Assembly (NCBI GenBank): GCA_023423235.1
Contig: JAFAFY010000123.1
Span: forward strand, 1-16,709
Length of the DNA: 16,709 bases
Reading direction: 5' to 3'
Origin: Pseudomonadota bacterium
GTDB lineage: Bacteria > Pseudomonadota > Gammaproteobacteria > Xanthomonadales > Xanthomonadaceae
Shown here: positions 7,674-14,868 of the stretch, piece after piece
Position numbering within the stretch: the first letter of the stretch is position 1
Layout of the letters: the number at the start of each line of letters is the position of its first letter
The notes under the pieces: model-generated
Database searches by the model: none
The model's input: the letters and a program-made list of their open reading frames with translations, nothing else
What the model was told of the DNA's origin: nothing
Translations under genes and position numbers: made by a program

Positions 7674-8402
7674 TCAGGGCGCGGCGCCGGCCTCCAGCGC
7701 GACATCGTGTGCCTGCAGCCAGGCCACGACACGTTCGCGGTTGGCGCGGGCGGCTGCATTGAGGCGGCTGGCCGGGGTCTTGAAGAAATAGCGCTGGAAG
7801 GTCGCGTCCTGGGTGTTGCGCGCACGCGGGTCGGCGCCGGCCTCCAGCAGCGCCAGGACGTGGTCGCCGGCATTGATCATCGCCGCCTTGTGCAGCGGGG
7901 TGTTGCCGGTGCGGTCGGCGAGGTCGGGGTTGGCGCCGGCGGCCAGCAGCATGCGGAACTGGGCATCGGTGCGCGGGCCGGTGGCCCCGGCCAATGGCGT
8001 TGCCTGGGTTTCGCCGTGCCGCGCGTCGGGGTCGCCGCGGCGCGCCAGCGCGATCTCCAGGTACGCCGGGTCGTCGGCGATGGCCGCGCCGTGCATCGCG
8101 GTGGCGCCGCCCAGGCCGGGTGCGTTGGGGTCGGCGCCATTGTCGAGCAGCGCCTTGAAGGCCTCCTTGGCCCCGGCCAGCATCGCGATCTGCAGCAGGT
8201 TGACGCCGTCGTCGCCGCGCGCGTTGGGATCGGCGCCGGCGCGCACCTGCGCGCGCACGGCGTCGGCATCGTCGTTGGCGACGGCTTCGGCCAGCGCCGC
8301 GGCGCTGGCATCGGAAAAGGCGGCTGGGGCGTCCATGGCGTCTCCACTGCTGCAGGCGGCGCCGGACAGCATCAGCAACAGGCTCAGGACCGCGGCGCGC
8401 AT
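7674..8402 (-). CDS. Exported ankyrin-repeat protein A (putative immunity partner)
   Basis: 242 residues. The N-terminus is a signal peptide with a probable but non-canonical lipobox (SGAAC, Cys17); without lipidation it would be periplasmic. About five ankyrin repeats follow (roughly 33-61, 65-94, 99-127, 133-161, 165-194), seen as repeated LL.AGA(D/N)P(N/D) turns and TPLH/AMHGAA helices. A distinct C-terminal cap at 198-236 contains FQRYFF, RLNAAARANRERV and AWLQAHDVALEAG. It is paralogous to the ankyrin protein at 9542-10273, including the cap. It starts 102 bp after the stop of lipase A on the same strand. Ankyrin proteins bind other proteins, so the likely partner is the preceding lipase; an immunity or chaperone role is inference. 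The CAT start at 8400-8402 lacks a good ribosome site. Confidence 0.85.
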   Translation of the reverse strand: MRAAVLSLLLMLSGAACSSGDAMDAPAAFSDASAAALAEAVANDDADAVRAQVRAGADPNARGDDGVNLLQIAMLAGAKEAFKALLDNGADPNAPGLGGATAMHGAAIADDPAYLEIALARRGDPDARHGETQATPLAGATGPRTDAQFRMLLAAGANPDLADRTGNTPLHKAAMINAGDHVLALLEAGADPRARNTQDATFQRYFFKTPASRLNAAARANRERVVAWLQAHDVALEAGAAP

Positions 8403-8504
8403 GCGGGCATTCTCACACAGGTGCCGGCGGCCACCGCGTCTGCCGCGGGTGCATCACCCGGAACGACATGCAGCCGGTGGCTCAGGCGCAGTGGATGCGG
8501 GCGC

Positions 8505-9446
8505 TCAGTTGGCCCAGGGCCGTTGCTGCGCCAGCGCATCGAGCACCGAATCCTGCATGTGCTTGTCGATGCTGTGCTTGACGATCGCGACGGGATTGAA
8601 GCGGTCCCAGCCGGTCAGCGGCGCGGGATCGTCGAGCACGATCTCGTGGCCGGGTGCGTCGGGCAGGTTGTTGACCACCCAGATGTCCTGCTGCGCCTTG
8701 GTCAGGGCTTCGCCCTCGACGTTGTAGCGGCGGATCTGGCCGTCGGCGGCGTCGGCCTTGGCGGTCGCCGGGTCGAGGCCCAGGCGCTCGATGGTCTTGT
8801 CGTGCACGCCCGAGGCGTTGAAGGTCACCGCGGCGCCGTCGATCGCCATGGCGGCGGTCGCAGCCAGGCCACCGCCGAGGGAGTGGCCGGTGATGGCGAG
8901 ATCGTCGCCATAGGCGGCGGAGGCCAGCTGTGCCAGCTGCACGGCCTCGTCGTACTGCTCGGAATCCCAGCCCACGCCCTGGCGGAAGTTGGCGCCGGTC
9001 CAGTCCTTGAGGTCGTTGGAGCCGGCGAAGGCCAGCACGTGGTTGCCGTCGCCATCGGTGTAGATGCCGGCGCGGAAGCCGGTTTCCGGGTTGTCCAGCA
9101 GCTTCGGGTCGATACCGGCGGCGGCGAGGTCGGCATCGCTGACGCGGGTCCAGTTGCCGACCGATTGCACCGACGGGTCGTAGACCGCCGAGGCGATCTG
9201 CATCAGTTCCATGTCGATCGCCTGGGCGTCCTTGCCGCGCACCTGGGCATCGAACGAGGTGGCGTTGGCGGCATTGCCGTTGCTCGCGAACAGCCCGCCA
9301 AGCTGCGGGTGGTAGCCGGGTTCGAGCTGGTAGCTGCCGGTCGGGGTCTGCGGCGCCAGTGCGCCCTGGCGGGCCAGGATGTCGGCCGGCGGCAGCGCCG
9401 GCAGCGCGGTCTGTCCGATGCTTGCGGAGTTCAGCTGGAGGCTCAT
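8505..9446 (-). CDS. Lipase A: class 3 / Mbeg1-like alpha/beta hydrolase
   Basis: 313 residues, no signal peptide. The nucleophile elbow is ITGHSLGGG (Ser189). A strand with YTDGDGNHVLAFAGSND at about 130-145 occupies the place of the class 3 oxyanion motif, here Ala-Gly-Ser instead of the usual Arg-Gly-Thr. The likely His is His291 (KHSIDKHM) and the acid is probably Glu246, which aligns with Asp276 of lipase B. The N-terminal 50 residues are low-complexity and carry YHPQ (45-48), which is also found in lipase B. Activity on phospholipid or acylglycerol is inferred from the family (lipase_3 / DUF2974-like). The gene sits between two ankyrin-protein genes, 95 bp after ankyrin B and 102 bp before ankyrin A. 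The start is chosen at the first MSL, matching the paralogue's start. Transfer of the protein out of the cell would need a non-Sec route. Confidence 0.82.
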   Translation of the reverse strand: MSLQLNSASIGQTALPALPPADILARQGALAPQTPTGSYQLEPGYHPQLGGLFASNGNAANATSFDAQVRGKDAQAIDMELMQIASAVYDPSVQSVGNWTRVSDADLAAAGIDPKLLDNPETGFRAGIYTDGDGNHVLAFAGSNDLKDWTGANFRQGVGWDSEQYDEAVQLAQLASAAYGDDLAITGHSLGGGLAATAAMAIDGAAVTFNASGVHDKTIERLGLDPATAKADAADGQIRRYNVEGEALTKAQQDIWVVNNLPDAPGHEIVLDDPAPLTGWDRFNPVAIVKHSIDKHMQDSVLDALAQQRPWAN

Positions 9447-9541
9447 GGTCCCGGTCCCGGCGTCTGGTATCCCGACGCTAGCGGGCCCGCGCATGCCCCG
9501 CCAGCTGGGGCCGACCCGAGGGTCGGAGATGGTGCAGCGCG

Positions 9542-10273
9542 TCAGTACGGGTCGCCGACCACCGCCTCCAGCGGTACCTGGTGGGCCTTGAGCCAGGCGA
9601 TGACCTGGCGGCGTTCGTCGAGGGCGCGCGCGTTGAGCGCATTGCGCGGGAAGGCGAAGTAATAGGCCTGGAAGCTGGCGCCACCGGAGTTTGCGGCGGT
9701 CGCCGTGGCGCCGCTTTCCAGCAGCAGCAGCAGTCCGGCGCCGTTGTTGGTACGCGCGGCGACGTGCAGCGCGGTGTTGCGGTTGCGGTCGGCCAGGTCC
9801 GGGTCGGCGCCGGCGTCGAGCAGCATGCGCAACTGCGCCGGGTTGCCGCCGCGCAGGGCCGAGAACAGCGGCCGCGCACCGGTCTGGTCGTTGGCGATGT
9901 CCGGGTCGCCGCCGTGTGCGAGCACCGCCGCCAGCAAGGCCGGGTCGTCTGCGAATGCGGCGGCATGCACGGCGGTGTCGCCGCGTGCATCGGGGCGGTT
10001 GGGATCGGCGCCGCCGTCGAGCAGGGCCTGCGCGGCCGCCGGCCGGCCGTGGCTGACCGCTGCCAGCAGCAGGGTGGAGCCGTCGCTGCCGGGCGTGTCG
10101 GCGGGGATGCGTTCCAGCTGGCGGCGGATCTCGGCGGCATCGTCGCGCGCGACCGCGGCGGCCAGCGGCGCCAACTCGGGATTGGAGAAGGGATCGTGGC
10201 TCATCGACGGTCTGGCGCACCCCGCGGCGCAGCTGAGAAGGACGGCGGACGCGATGACCGCGAGACGGCGCAT
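9542..10273 (-). CDS. Exported ankyrin-repeat protein B (putative immunity partner)
   Basis: 243 residues with an N-terminal signal (RLAVIASAVLLSCAAGC) and a possible lipidation Cys19; residue +2 is Ala, which would favour the outer membrane. About five ankyrin repeats span residues 33-195 (DGSTLLLAAVSHG, GDTAVHAAAFADD, LLDAGADPDLADR, NTALHVAAR). The C-terminal cap (199-236) has FQAYYF, NALNARALDERRQV and AWLKAHQVPLEA, matching ankyrin A closely. It starts 67 bp after lipase B ends and lies 95 bp before lipase A, so it belongs to one transcription unit with them by spacing. An in-frame upstream start at 10309 would put 12 charged or polar residues before the signal, so the ATG at 10273 is preferred. 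Function as the partner of lipase B is inference from order and export. Confidence 0.85.
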   Translation of the reverse strand: MRRLAVIASAVLLSCAAGCARPSMSHDPFSNPELAPLAAAVARDDAAEIRRQLERIPADTPGSDGSTLLLAAVSHGRPAAAQALLDGGADPNRPDARGDTAVHAAAFADDPALLAAVLAHGGDPDIANDQTGARPLFSALRGGNPAQLRMLLDAGADPDLADRNRNTALHVAARTNNGAGLLLLLESGATATAANSGGASFQAYYFAFPRNALNARALDERRQVIAWLKAHQVPLEAVVGDPY

Positions 10274-10340
10274 GCGGCCGATTTCAACCGCGATCGGGCA
10301 AGGACGCAAGCGCCGCGCATGCGTCGCGGCCCATGCGCGG

Positions 10341-11903
10341 TCAGCGTCCGAACAGTCCGCCGAAGAAGTCGGTCACGCCCTGGGCGACCTTGCCGGCGCC
10401 ATCGGCCAGCAGTTCGGTGCCCTGGCCGACCAGGTCCAGCCCGCCCTCGACCACCGAGCCGGCGACGTCGATGCCGCCCGCGAGCACATCCCCGACCCAG
10501 CCATCGACATGGGTGCCGACCTTGTCGGCCAGGACGTCGGAGAAGCGGTCGACGGTGTCGCCGGCGGAATTGAAGAAGCCTTCGGCCGCATCACCCGCGA
10601 TGCGGAAGCCGCCCTGGACGAACCTGCCGTCGGCGAAGTCGGTCTCGGCCACGTCCTGGATGTCCGAGACCAGGTCATGGGTGTTGCGGGCGTAGTCGTC
10701 CTTGAGCGCATCGGGCAGCAGGTTCTGCAGGTCCTTGCCGAGGTCGCTGGGGTTCTCGTAGCCGGCCTGCCAGGGTTCGCGGTCGATCATCGCCGTGGTC
10801 AGCGCCTCGGGGCTGTGGCTGATCGCGCCGTAGGCGACGCTGCCCGCCAGGTTGCCCAGGCCGCCCAGCAGCGGCAAGGGCGAATTGCGCGCCACCTCGA
10901 CACCGGCATTGATCCACGCCAGCTGCTGCGGCGTGAGGTTGTCCAGCTCGCCTGGGCCGTAGTTGGTGAACATCGCGTTCTGGTCGTGCGCGGCCGGCGC
11001 GACCACGATCTTGGTGCCCAGCGCATCGGGCGCGAGCAGGCCGATCGGGCCGCTTTCCTGGGCCTGGGTCAGCAGGTCGGACTGCAGCGAGTAGGCGCGG
11101 ATCTGCCCGCCTTCGGCGATGTCGCGGGCCTGCTGCGGATCGGCGATACCGATCCGGTCCAGGGTGTTGGGGTGGATGCCCGAGGCATCGAAGGTGACCG
11201 CCGGGACTCCGGTGGCCAGCGAGCCGACCGTTGCCAGGCCGCCGCCCTGCGAGTGGCCGGTGATCGCCAGGTTGCCCTGGCCGTCGCCGAACACGCGCTG
11301 GAACTCGGATGCGGTCTCCACGGCCACTTCGCTGAACTTGTCGACCTCGTCGGTCTTGAAGCCGGTGCCCTGCTGGAAGTTGTTCATCCAGTCCGCGGCG
11401 CCCTCGGCCGTGCCGCGGTAGGCCAGCACGTAGTTGCCATCGCCATCGGTATAGACCTCGGCACGGAACTCCTGTTCATTGCCGCCGGCGCCGAGGAACG
11501 CTTGCCGCCAGGCCTGCGGATCGTCGATGCCACGTGCCTGCAGGTCGCAGTCGCTGACCGCCGACCAGCCCTCGGGCGGTGCGCCGCGGGTGCCGTAGAC
11601 CGCTGTCGCCAGCTGCGACAGGGTGACGTCGAAGGGCTGGGCCTGGGTGCCGCTGGCGGTCTCGCCCAGGGTGCTGCCGGGCGGCAACGCATAAGGGCCG
11701 GACGGCGCCGGGCCGCCGGGCGCACACTGCGGCGCCTGCACCTGCGGGTGGTAGCTGGGCTCGGCGACCCGCGGCCCCGCCGGTGCAGGGGGCGGCGGGG
11801 GCGGGGGCGGCGGGGGCGGCAGTTCCGCGCGGTAAGGCGACAGGTCCCCTGCGGGCGGCAACACGTCCGGCAGGGCGGCGCGATCGGAAATCGTCAGGCT
11901 CAT
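10341..11903 (-). CDS. Lipase B: class 3 / Mbeg1-like hydrolase with C-terminal extension
   Basis: 520 residues, no signal peptide. GGAG lies 6 bases before the ATG at 11903. Order: a Pro-rich N-terminal region with 11 consecutive prolines (29-39) and the YHPQ motif (51-54); a catalytic domain at about 85-370 with YRGT (oxyanion, Arg163), nucleophile Ser218 in ITGHSQGGG, probable acid Asp276 and probable His363 (SHSPEAL); then a C-terminal extension of about 150 residues absent from lipase A. The last 80 residues are Gly/Ala/Val-rich with regularly spaced Asp, and look amphipathic (GIDVAGSVVEGGLDLVGQG), which could bind or enter membranes. The catalytic domain is paralogous to lipase A. The family predicts hydrolysis of a lipid ester; the substrate is unknown. 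The gene is first in the four-gene cluster and divergent from the broken ggt gene. Confidence 0.85.
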   Translation of the reverse strand: MSLTISDRAALPDVLPPAGDLSPYRAELPPPPPPPPPPPAPAGPRVAEPSYHPQVQAPQCAPGGPAPSGPYALPPGSTLGETASGTQAQPFDVTLSQLATAVYGTRGAPPEGWSAVSDCDLQARGIDDPQAWRQAFLGAGGNEQEFRAEVYTDGDGNYVLAYRGTAEGAADWMNNFQQGTGFKTDEVDKFSEVAVETASEFQRVFGDGQGNLAITGHSQGGGLATVGSLATGVPAVTFDASGIHPNTLDRIGIADPQQARDIAEGGQIRAYSLQSDLLTQAQESGPIGLLAPDALGTKIVVAPAAHDQNAMFTNYGPGELDNLTPQQLAWINAGVEVARNSPLPLLGGLGNLAGSVAYGAISHSPEALTTAMIDREPWQAGYENPSDLGKDLQNLLPDALKDDYARNTHDLVSDIQDVAETDFADGRFVQGGFRIAGDAAEGFFNSAGDTVDRFSDVLADKVGTHVDGWVGDVLAGGIDVAGSVVEGGLDLVGQGTELLADGAGKVAQGVTDFFGGLFGR

Positions 11904-12022
11904 GGCCGGCTCCAGCGGACCCCAGGGCAATACCTGTACTGTCCGCGGCGGCGCCACGCGGCGGCAACTGGGGGCGACCCTAGGCGCTATCGTGTGCGAC
12001 TGGCCTGAATCACGGAATCCGC

Positions 12023-13463
12023 ATGCTCCTGTCCACTTCCGCCGCGCGCGCGCGCCGTCTGTTGCCGCTTCCATTGCTGGCGGCGTTGCTCGCGCTGCCG
12101 GCCGCCGCCGCCGACCGCATCACCGGCCAGCCGTTCGCGACCCGCAGCGAGGTCTACGCGCCGCAGGCGATGGCCGCGACCTCGCACCCGCTGGCGACCC
12201 AGATCGCACTCGACACGATGAAGGCCGGAGGCAGCGCGGTCGATGCGGCGATCGCCGCCAACGCGGCGCTGGGGCTGATGGAGCCGACCGGCAACGGCAT
12301 CGGTGGCGACCTCTTCGCGATCGTCTGGGATCCGAAGACGAAGCGTCTGTACGGCTACGACGGCTCGGGCCGCTCGCCGCAGTCGCTGACCCTGGCCGAG
12401 TTCCAGCGCCGCGTTGGCGGCGATCGCCGACGGCGGCCGCGACGCGTTCTACAAGGGCGATATCGCCCGGGTGATCGGCGACTACTTCGCCGCCAACGAC
12501 GGCTTCCTCTCCTACGAGGACATGGCCGCGCATACCGGCAACTGGGTCGAGCCGGTGTCGACCACCTATCGCGGCGTTGAGCTATGGGAACTGCCGCCGA
12601 GCGGACAGGGCATCGCCGCGCTGCAGATCCTCAACCTGCTGGAACCCTACGACCTCGGGTCCTACGGCTTCGGCAGCCCGGAACACATCCACCTGTTCGT
12701 CGAGGCCAAGAAGCTGGCATTCGCCGACCGCGCGCGCTGGTATGCCGATCCGGATTTCCACCCCGCGCCGGTCGCCAGGCTGATTTCCAAGGACTACGCG
12801 CGCGAGCGCGGCCAGCTGATCTCGATGGACCGCGCGCTGCGTGAAGTGCAGCCGGGCACGCCCAGGCAACTGGAGGAGGGCGACACCATCTATCTGACCA
12901 CCGCCGACAGCGAGGGCATGATGGTCTCGCTGATCCAGTCCAACTACCGCGGCATGGGCAGCGGCATGGCGCCGCCGGGCCTGGGCTTCATCCTGCAGGA
13001 CCGCGGCGAGCAGTTCGTGCTGCGCGAGGACCATCCCAACGGCTACGCGCCGGGCAAGCGCCCGTTTCACACCATCATTCCCGCGTTCGCGACGAAAGAC
13101 GGCGAACCGTGGCTGAGCTTCGGCGTGATGGGCGGCGCGATGCAGCCGCAGGGGCACGTGCAGATCCTGATCAACCTGCTCGATTTCGGCATGAACCTGC
13201 AGGAAGCCGGCGACGCGCCGCGCATCCAGCACGACGGCTCCACGGAACCGACCGGACAGAACACCGCGATGACCGACGGCGGCCGGGTCGAGCTGGAGAC
13301 CGGCTTCCCCTACGAGACCGTGCGCGCGCTGATGCGCAAGGGGCATTCGGTGCGCTTCGCCGACGGCCCCTACGGCGGTTACCAGGCGATCATGAAGAAC
13401 CCGCATGGCGGTTGGGTCGGCGCCAGCGAGTCGCGCAAGGATGGCCAGGCGGCGGGCTACTGA
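12023..13463 (+). pseudogene. ggt: Gamma-glutamyltransferase, broken by an internal out-of-frame deletion
   Basis: The first part (12023 to about 12412) encodes a signal peptide (LLAALLALPAAAA) and the GGT N-terminus, including GGSAVDAAIAANAALGLMEPTGNGIGGD. The reading then jumps: the rest of the protein (AIADGGRDAFYKGDIARVI onward) continues in the next frame from about 12414 to the stop at 13463. At the junction EFQRR is followed at once by ALAAIADGG, so about 100 residues found in intact family members, including the PG..DGW region, are missing. Downstream everything is well preserved: the autocleavage/nucleophile Thr of EEGDTIYLTTAD (codon 12885-12887), SLIQSNYRGMGSGM and VMGGAMQPQGH. Translation from 12023 ends at 12580. 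An intact enzyme would hydrolyse glutathione gamma-glutamyl bonds in the periplasm. The downstream half still looks under selection, so the break is recent or an assembly error. Confidence 0.85.
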
Positions 13464-13663
13464 ACGACGAAGCACCGCGCACGCCGGTGCATCCGGCTTT
13501 TCCGTCCTTCAACGCGCCCGCGTGCCCAGCGATGCGTGCGGTGATGCGAAGGCCAGCGGGTTGCGCGCATGGTCGCGCGATGCCGTTGCCTCGCCGTTGA
13601 TTCGCCGTTGCGTCCCGTCGCCGCGCAGTCGCCTTTCCAGTGCGCCGGCGGGCACGGCCCCGG

Positions 13664-13669
13664 TATGCT
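13664..13669 (+). promoter_or_regulatory. Candidate -10 (TATGCT) for the 13701 gene
   Basis: TATGCT lies 31 bases before the ATG at 13701, and AGGGA at 13690-13694 is a good ribosome site. No matching -35 is seen, so the promoter is tentative. Confidence 0.3.
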
Positions 13670-13700
13670 GCGCGCTGATCCTCGCCGACAGGGACGGTGC

Positions 13701-14759
13701 ATGCGACAGACGCTGTTGACGATCGTGCTTGGTGGCCTGCTGTTGCCCGCCGCGCAGGCACAGGCGCCCTATGCGGGTTTCGATGATAGCCAGGCACCCG
13801 CCAGCGGCGCCGCGGACGCGGCGGCCGATGCCGCCTGGGCGGGCTATCTGCAGCGCAGCGCCAGCGCGCTGGCGGCCACCGGCCAGGCTCGCGATCTGGC
13901 ATTCGCTGCGACCCTGCGCGGCGTGTCGATCCACGCCGGCACGGCGGAGGTTGCCGGCGACGTACCCTCCACCGCCGCGCCCGCGGACCCGCAGGCCGAG
14001 GCCTGGCGCGAAGCCGCCGCGCAGAAGGCCGGCGCCGACGTGCTGGCCAATGTCCTGCTGATGCAGGGCGACGGTGTCGCCTCGACCCAGCGCCGCGTGC
14101 GCGCAGCGCAGCGCTGGCTGGCGGCCGAGCCGCAGAACCTGGCGCCGTTGCTGTTCCGCGGCGGTGGCAGCGAGGCCCTGCTGGCCGATGCCCGTGGCGC
14201 GCGCACTTTCGACCTGCACATGCTGCCGCAGGTACGCTGGATGCAGGCCGCGCTGTTGCGCCATCCGCCGACCGCGGTCGAACGCGCTGCCTTCGCCGCC
14301 GACGGCGACTACGACCCCCGCGAGCATGCCGCGATCCTGGCCGTGTCGATCTGGTCAGCGGTGACATTCCCGGGCCTGCAGTCGTTGATGCAGGACTGCG
14401 CGCCGGAGGCGGACCGCGGCGACGCGGCGCGCCTGCGCGACTGCCGGCACGTGGCCGGGGTGATGGCCGGCGCTTCGGACACCCAGCTCGGGCGGATGCT
14501 GGGGTTGGCACTGCTCGAGCGCACGGCCTCGACGCCCGCCGAACGTGCCGACGCCCAGGCCAGGCAACGCATCCAGCACTGGCAGATGCTCGAATGGGGA
14601 CGCGCGACCGCACAGTTGCCACGCGATGGCGCCGCGCAGTACGCGCGGCTGCTGGCCGACCCGTCGATCGACAACGAACTGGCGCTGGTCGAGCGCGCCC
14701 TGCAGGAGGAAGGTATCCCGGCGACGCCGCCGGCGCACTGGCAGCCACCGCGCAACTGA
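13701..14759 (+). CDS. Secreted hypothetical protein, 352 aa
   Basis: Family not recognised. The start is set by AGGGA six bases upstream and by the signal peptide MRQTLLTIVLGGLLLPAAQA with a cleavage site near residues 20-22, so the product should be periplasmic or secreted. The mature part is Ala-rich and mostly helical in appearance (LAATGQARDLAFAATLRGV, RRVRAAQRWLAAEPQNLAPL), reminiscent of helical-hairpin repeats but with no clear TPR consensus. It has only two cysteines (Cys233 and Cys248), bracketing a charged loop and well placed for a disulfide. The C-terminus (DNELALVERALQEEGIPATP) is acidic and ends with a Pro-rich tail. The gene lies 237 bp after the broken ggt and 109 bp before another secreted protein gene. 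Nothing links it to a pathway. Confidence 0.75.
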   Translation: MRQTLLTIVLGGLLLPAAQAQAPYAGFDDSQAPASGAADAAADAAWAGYLQRSASALAATGQARDLAFAATLRGVSIHAGTAEVAGDVPSTAAPADPQAEAWREAAAQKAGADVLANVLLMQGDGVASTQRRVRAAQRWLAAEPQNLAPLLFRGGGSEALLADARGARTFDLHMLPQVRWMQAALLRHPPTAVERAAFAADGDYDPREHAAILAVSIWSAVTFPGLQSLMQDCAPEADRGDAARLRDCRHVAGVMAGASDTQLGRMLGLALLERTASTPAERADAQARQRIQHWQMLEWGRATAQLPRDGAAQYARLLADPSIDNELALVERALQEEGIPATPPAHWQPPRN

Positions 14760-14868
14760 TCCGCGGCCGCGGCATCCCGATCGCACCGACGCTTCCCGGA
14801 TCGCGCGCAAACGCCCACACTTGCGTCGCACCGGCGTCAGGGGATACCGGGCGACAGGGGAGATACCG

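Noticed and set aside
8505..10220. A single 571-residue fusion reading through from ankyrin B's region into lipase A
   Set aside because: The upstream part of this frame is Arg-rich and antipodal to the good ankyrin frame at 9542-10273; lipase A has its own start at 9446 that matches the start of lipase B.
10341..10700. Lipase B as a type IV secretion effector with an XVIPCD C-terminal domain
   Set aside because: The conserved motifs I associate with XVIPCD are not visible; the tail is a Gly/Ala/Val-rich amphipathic region instead.
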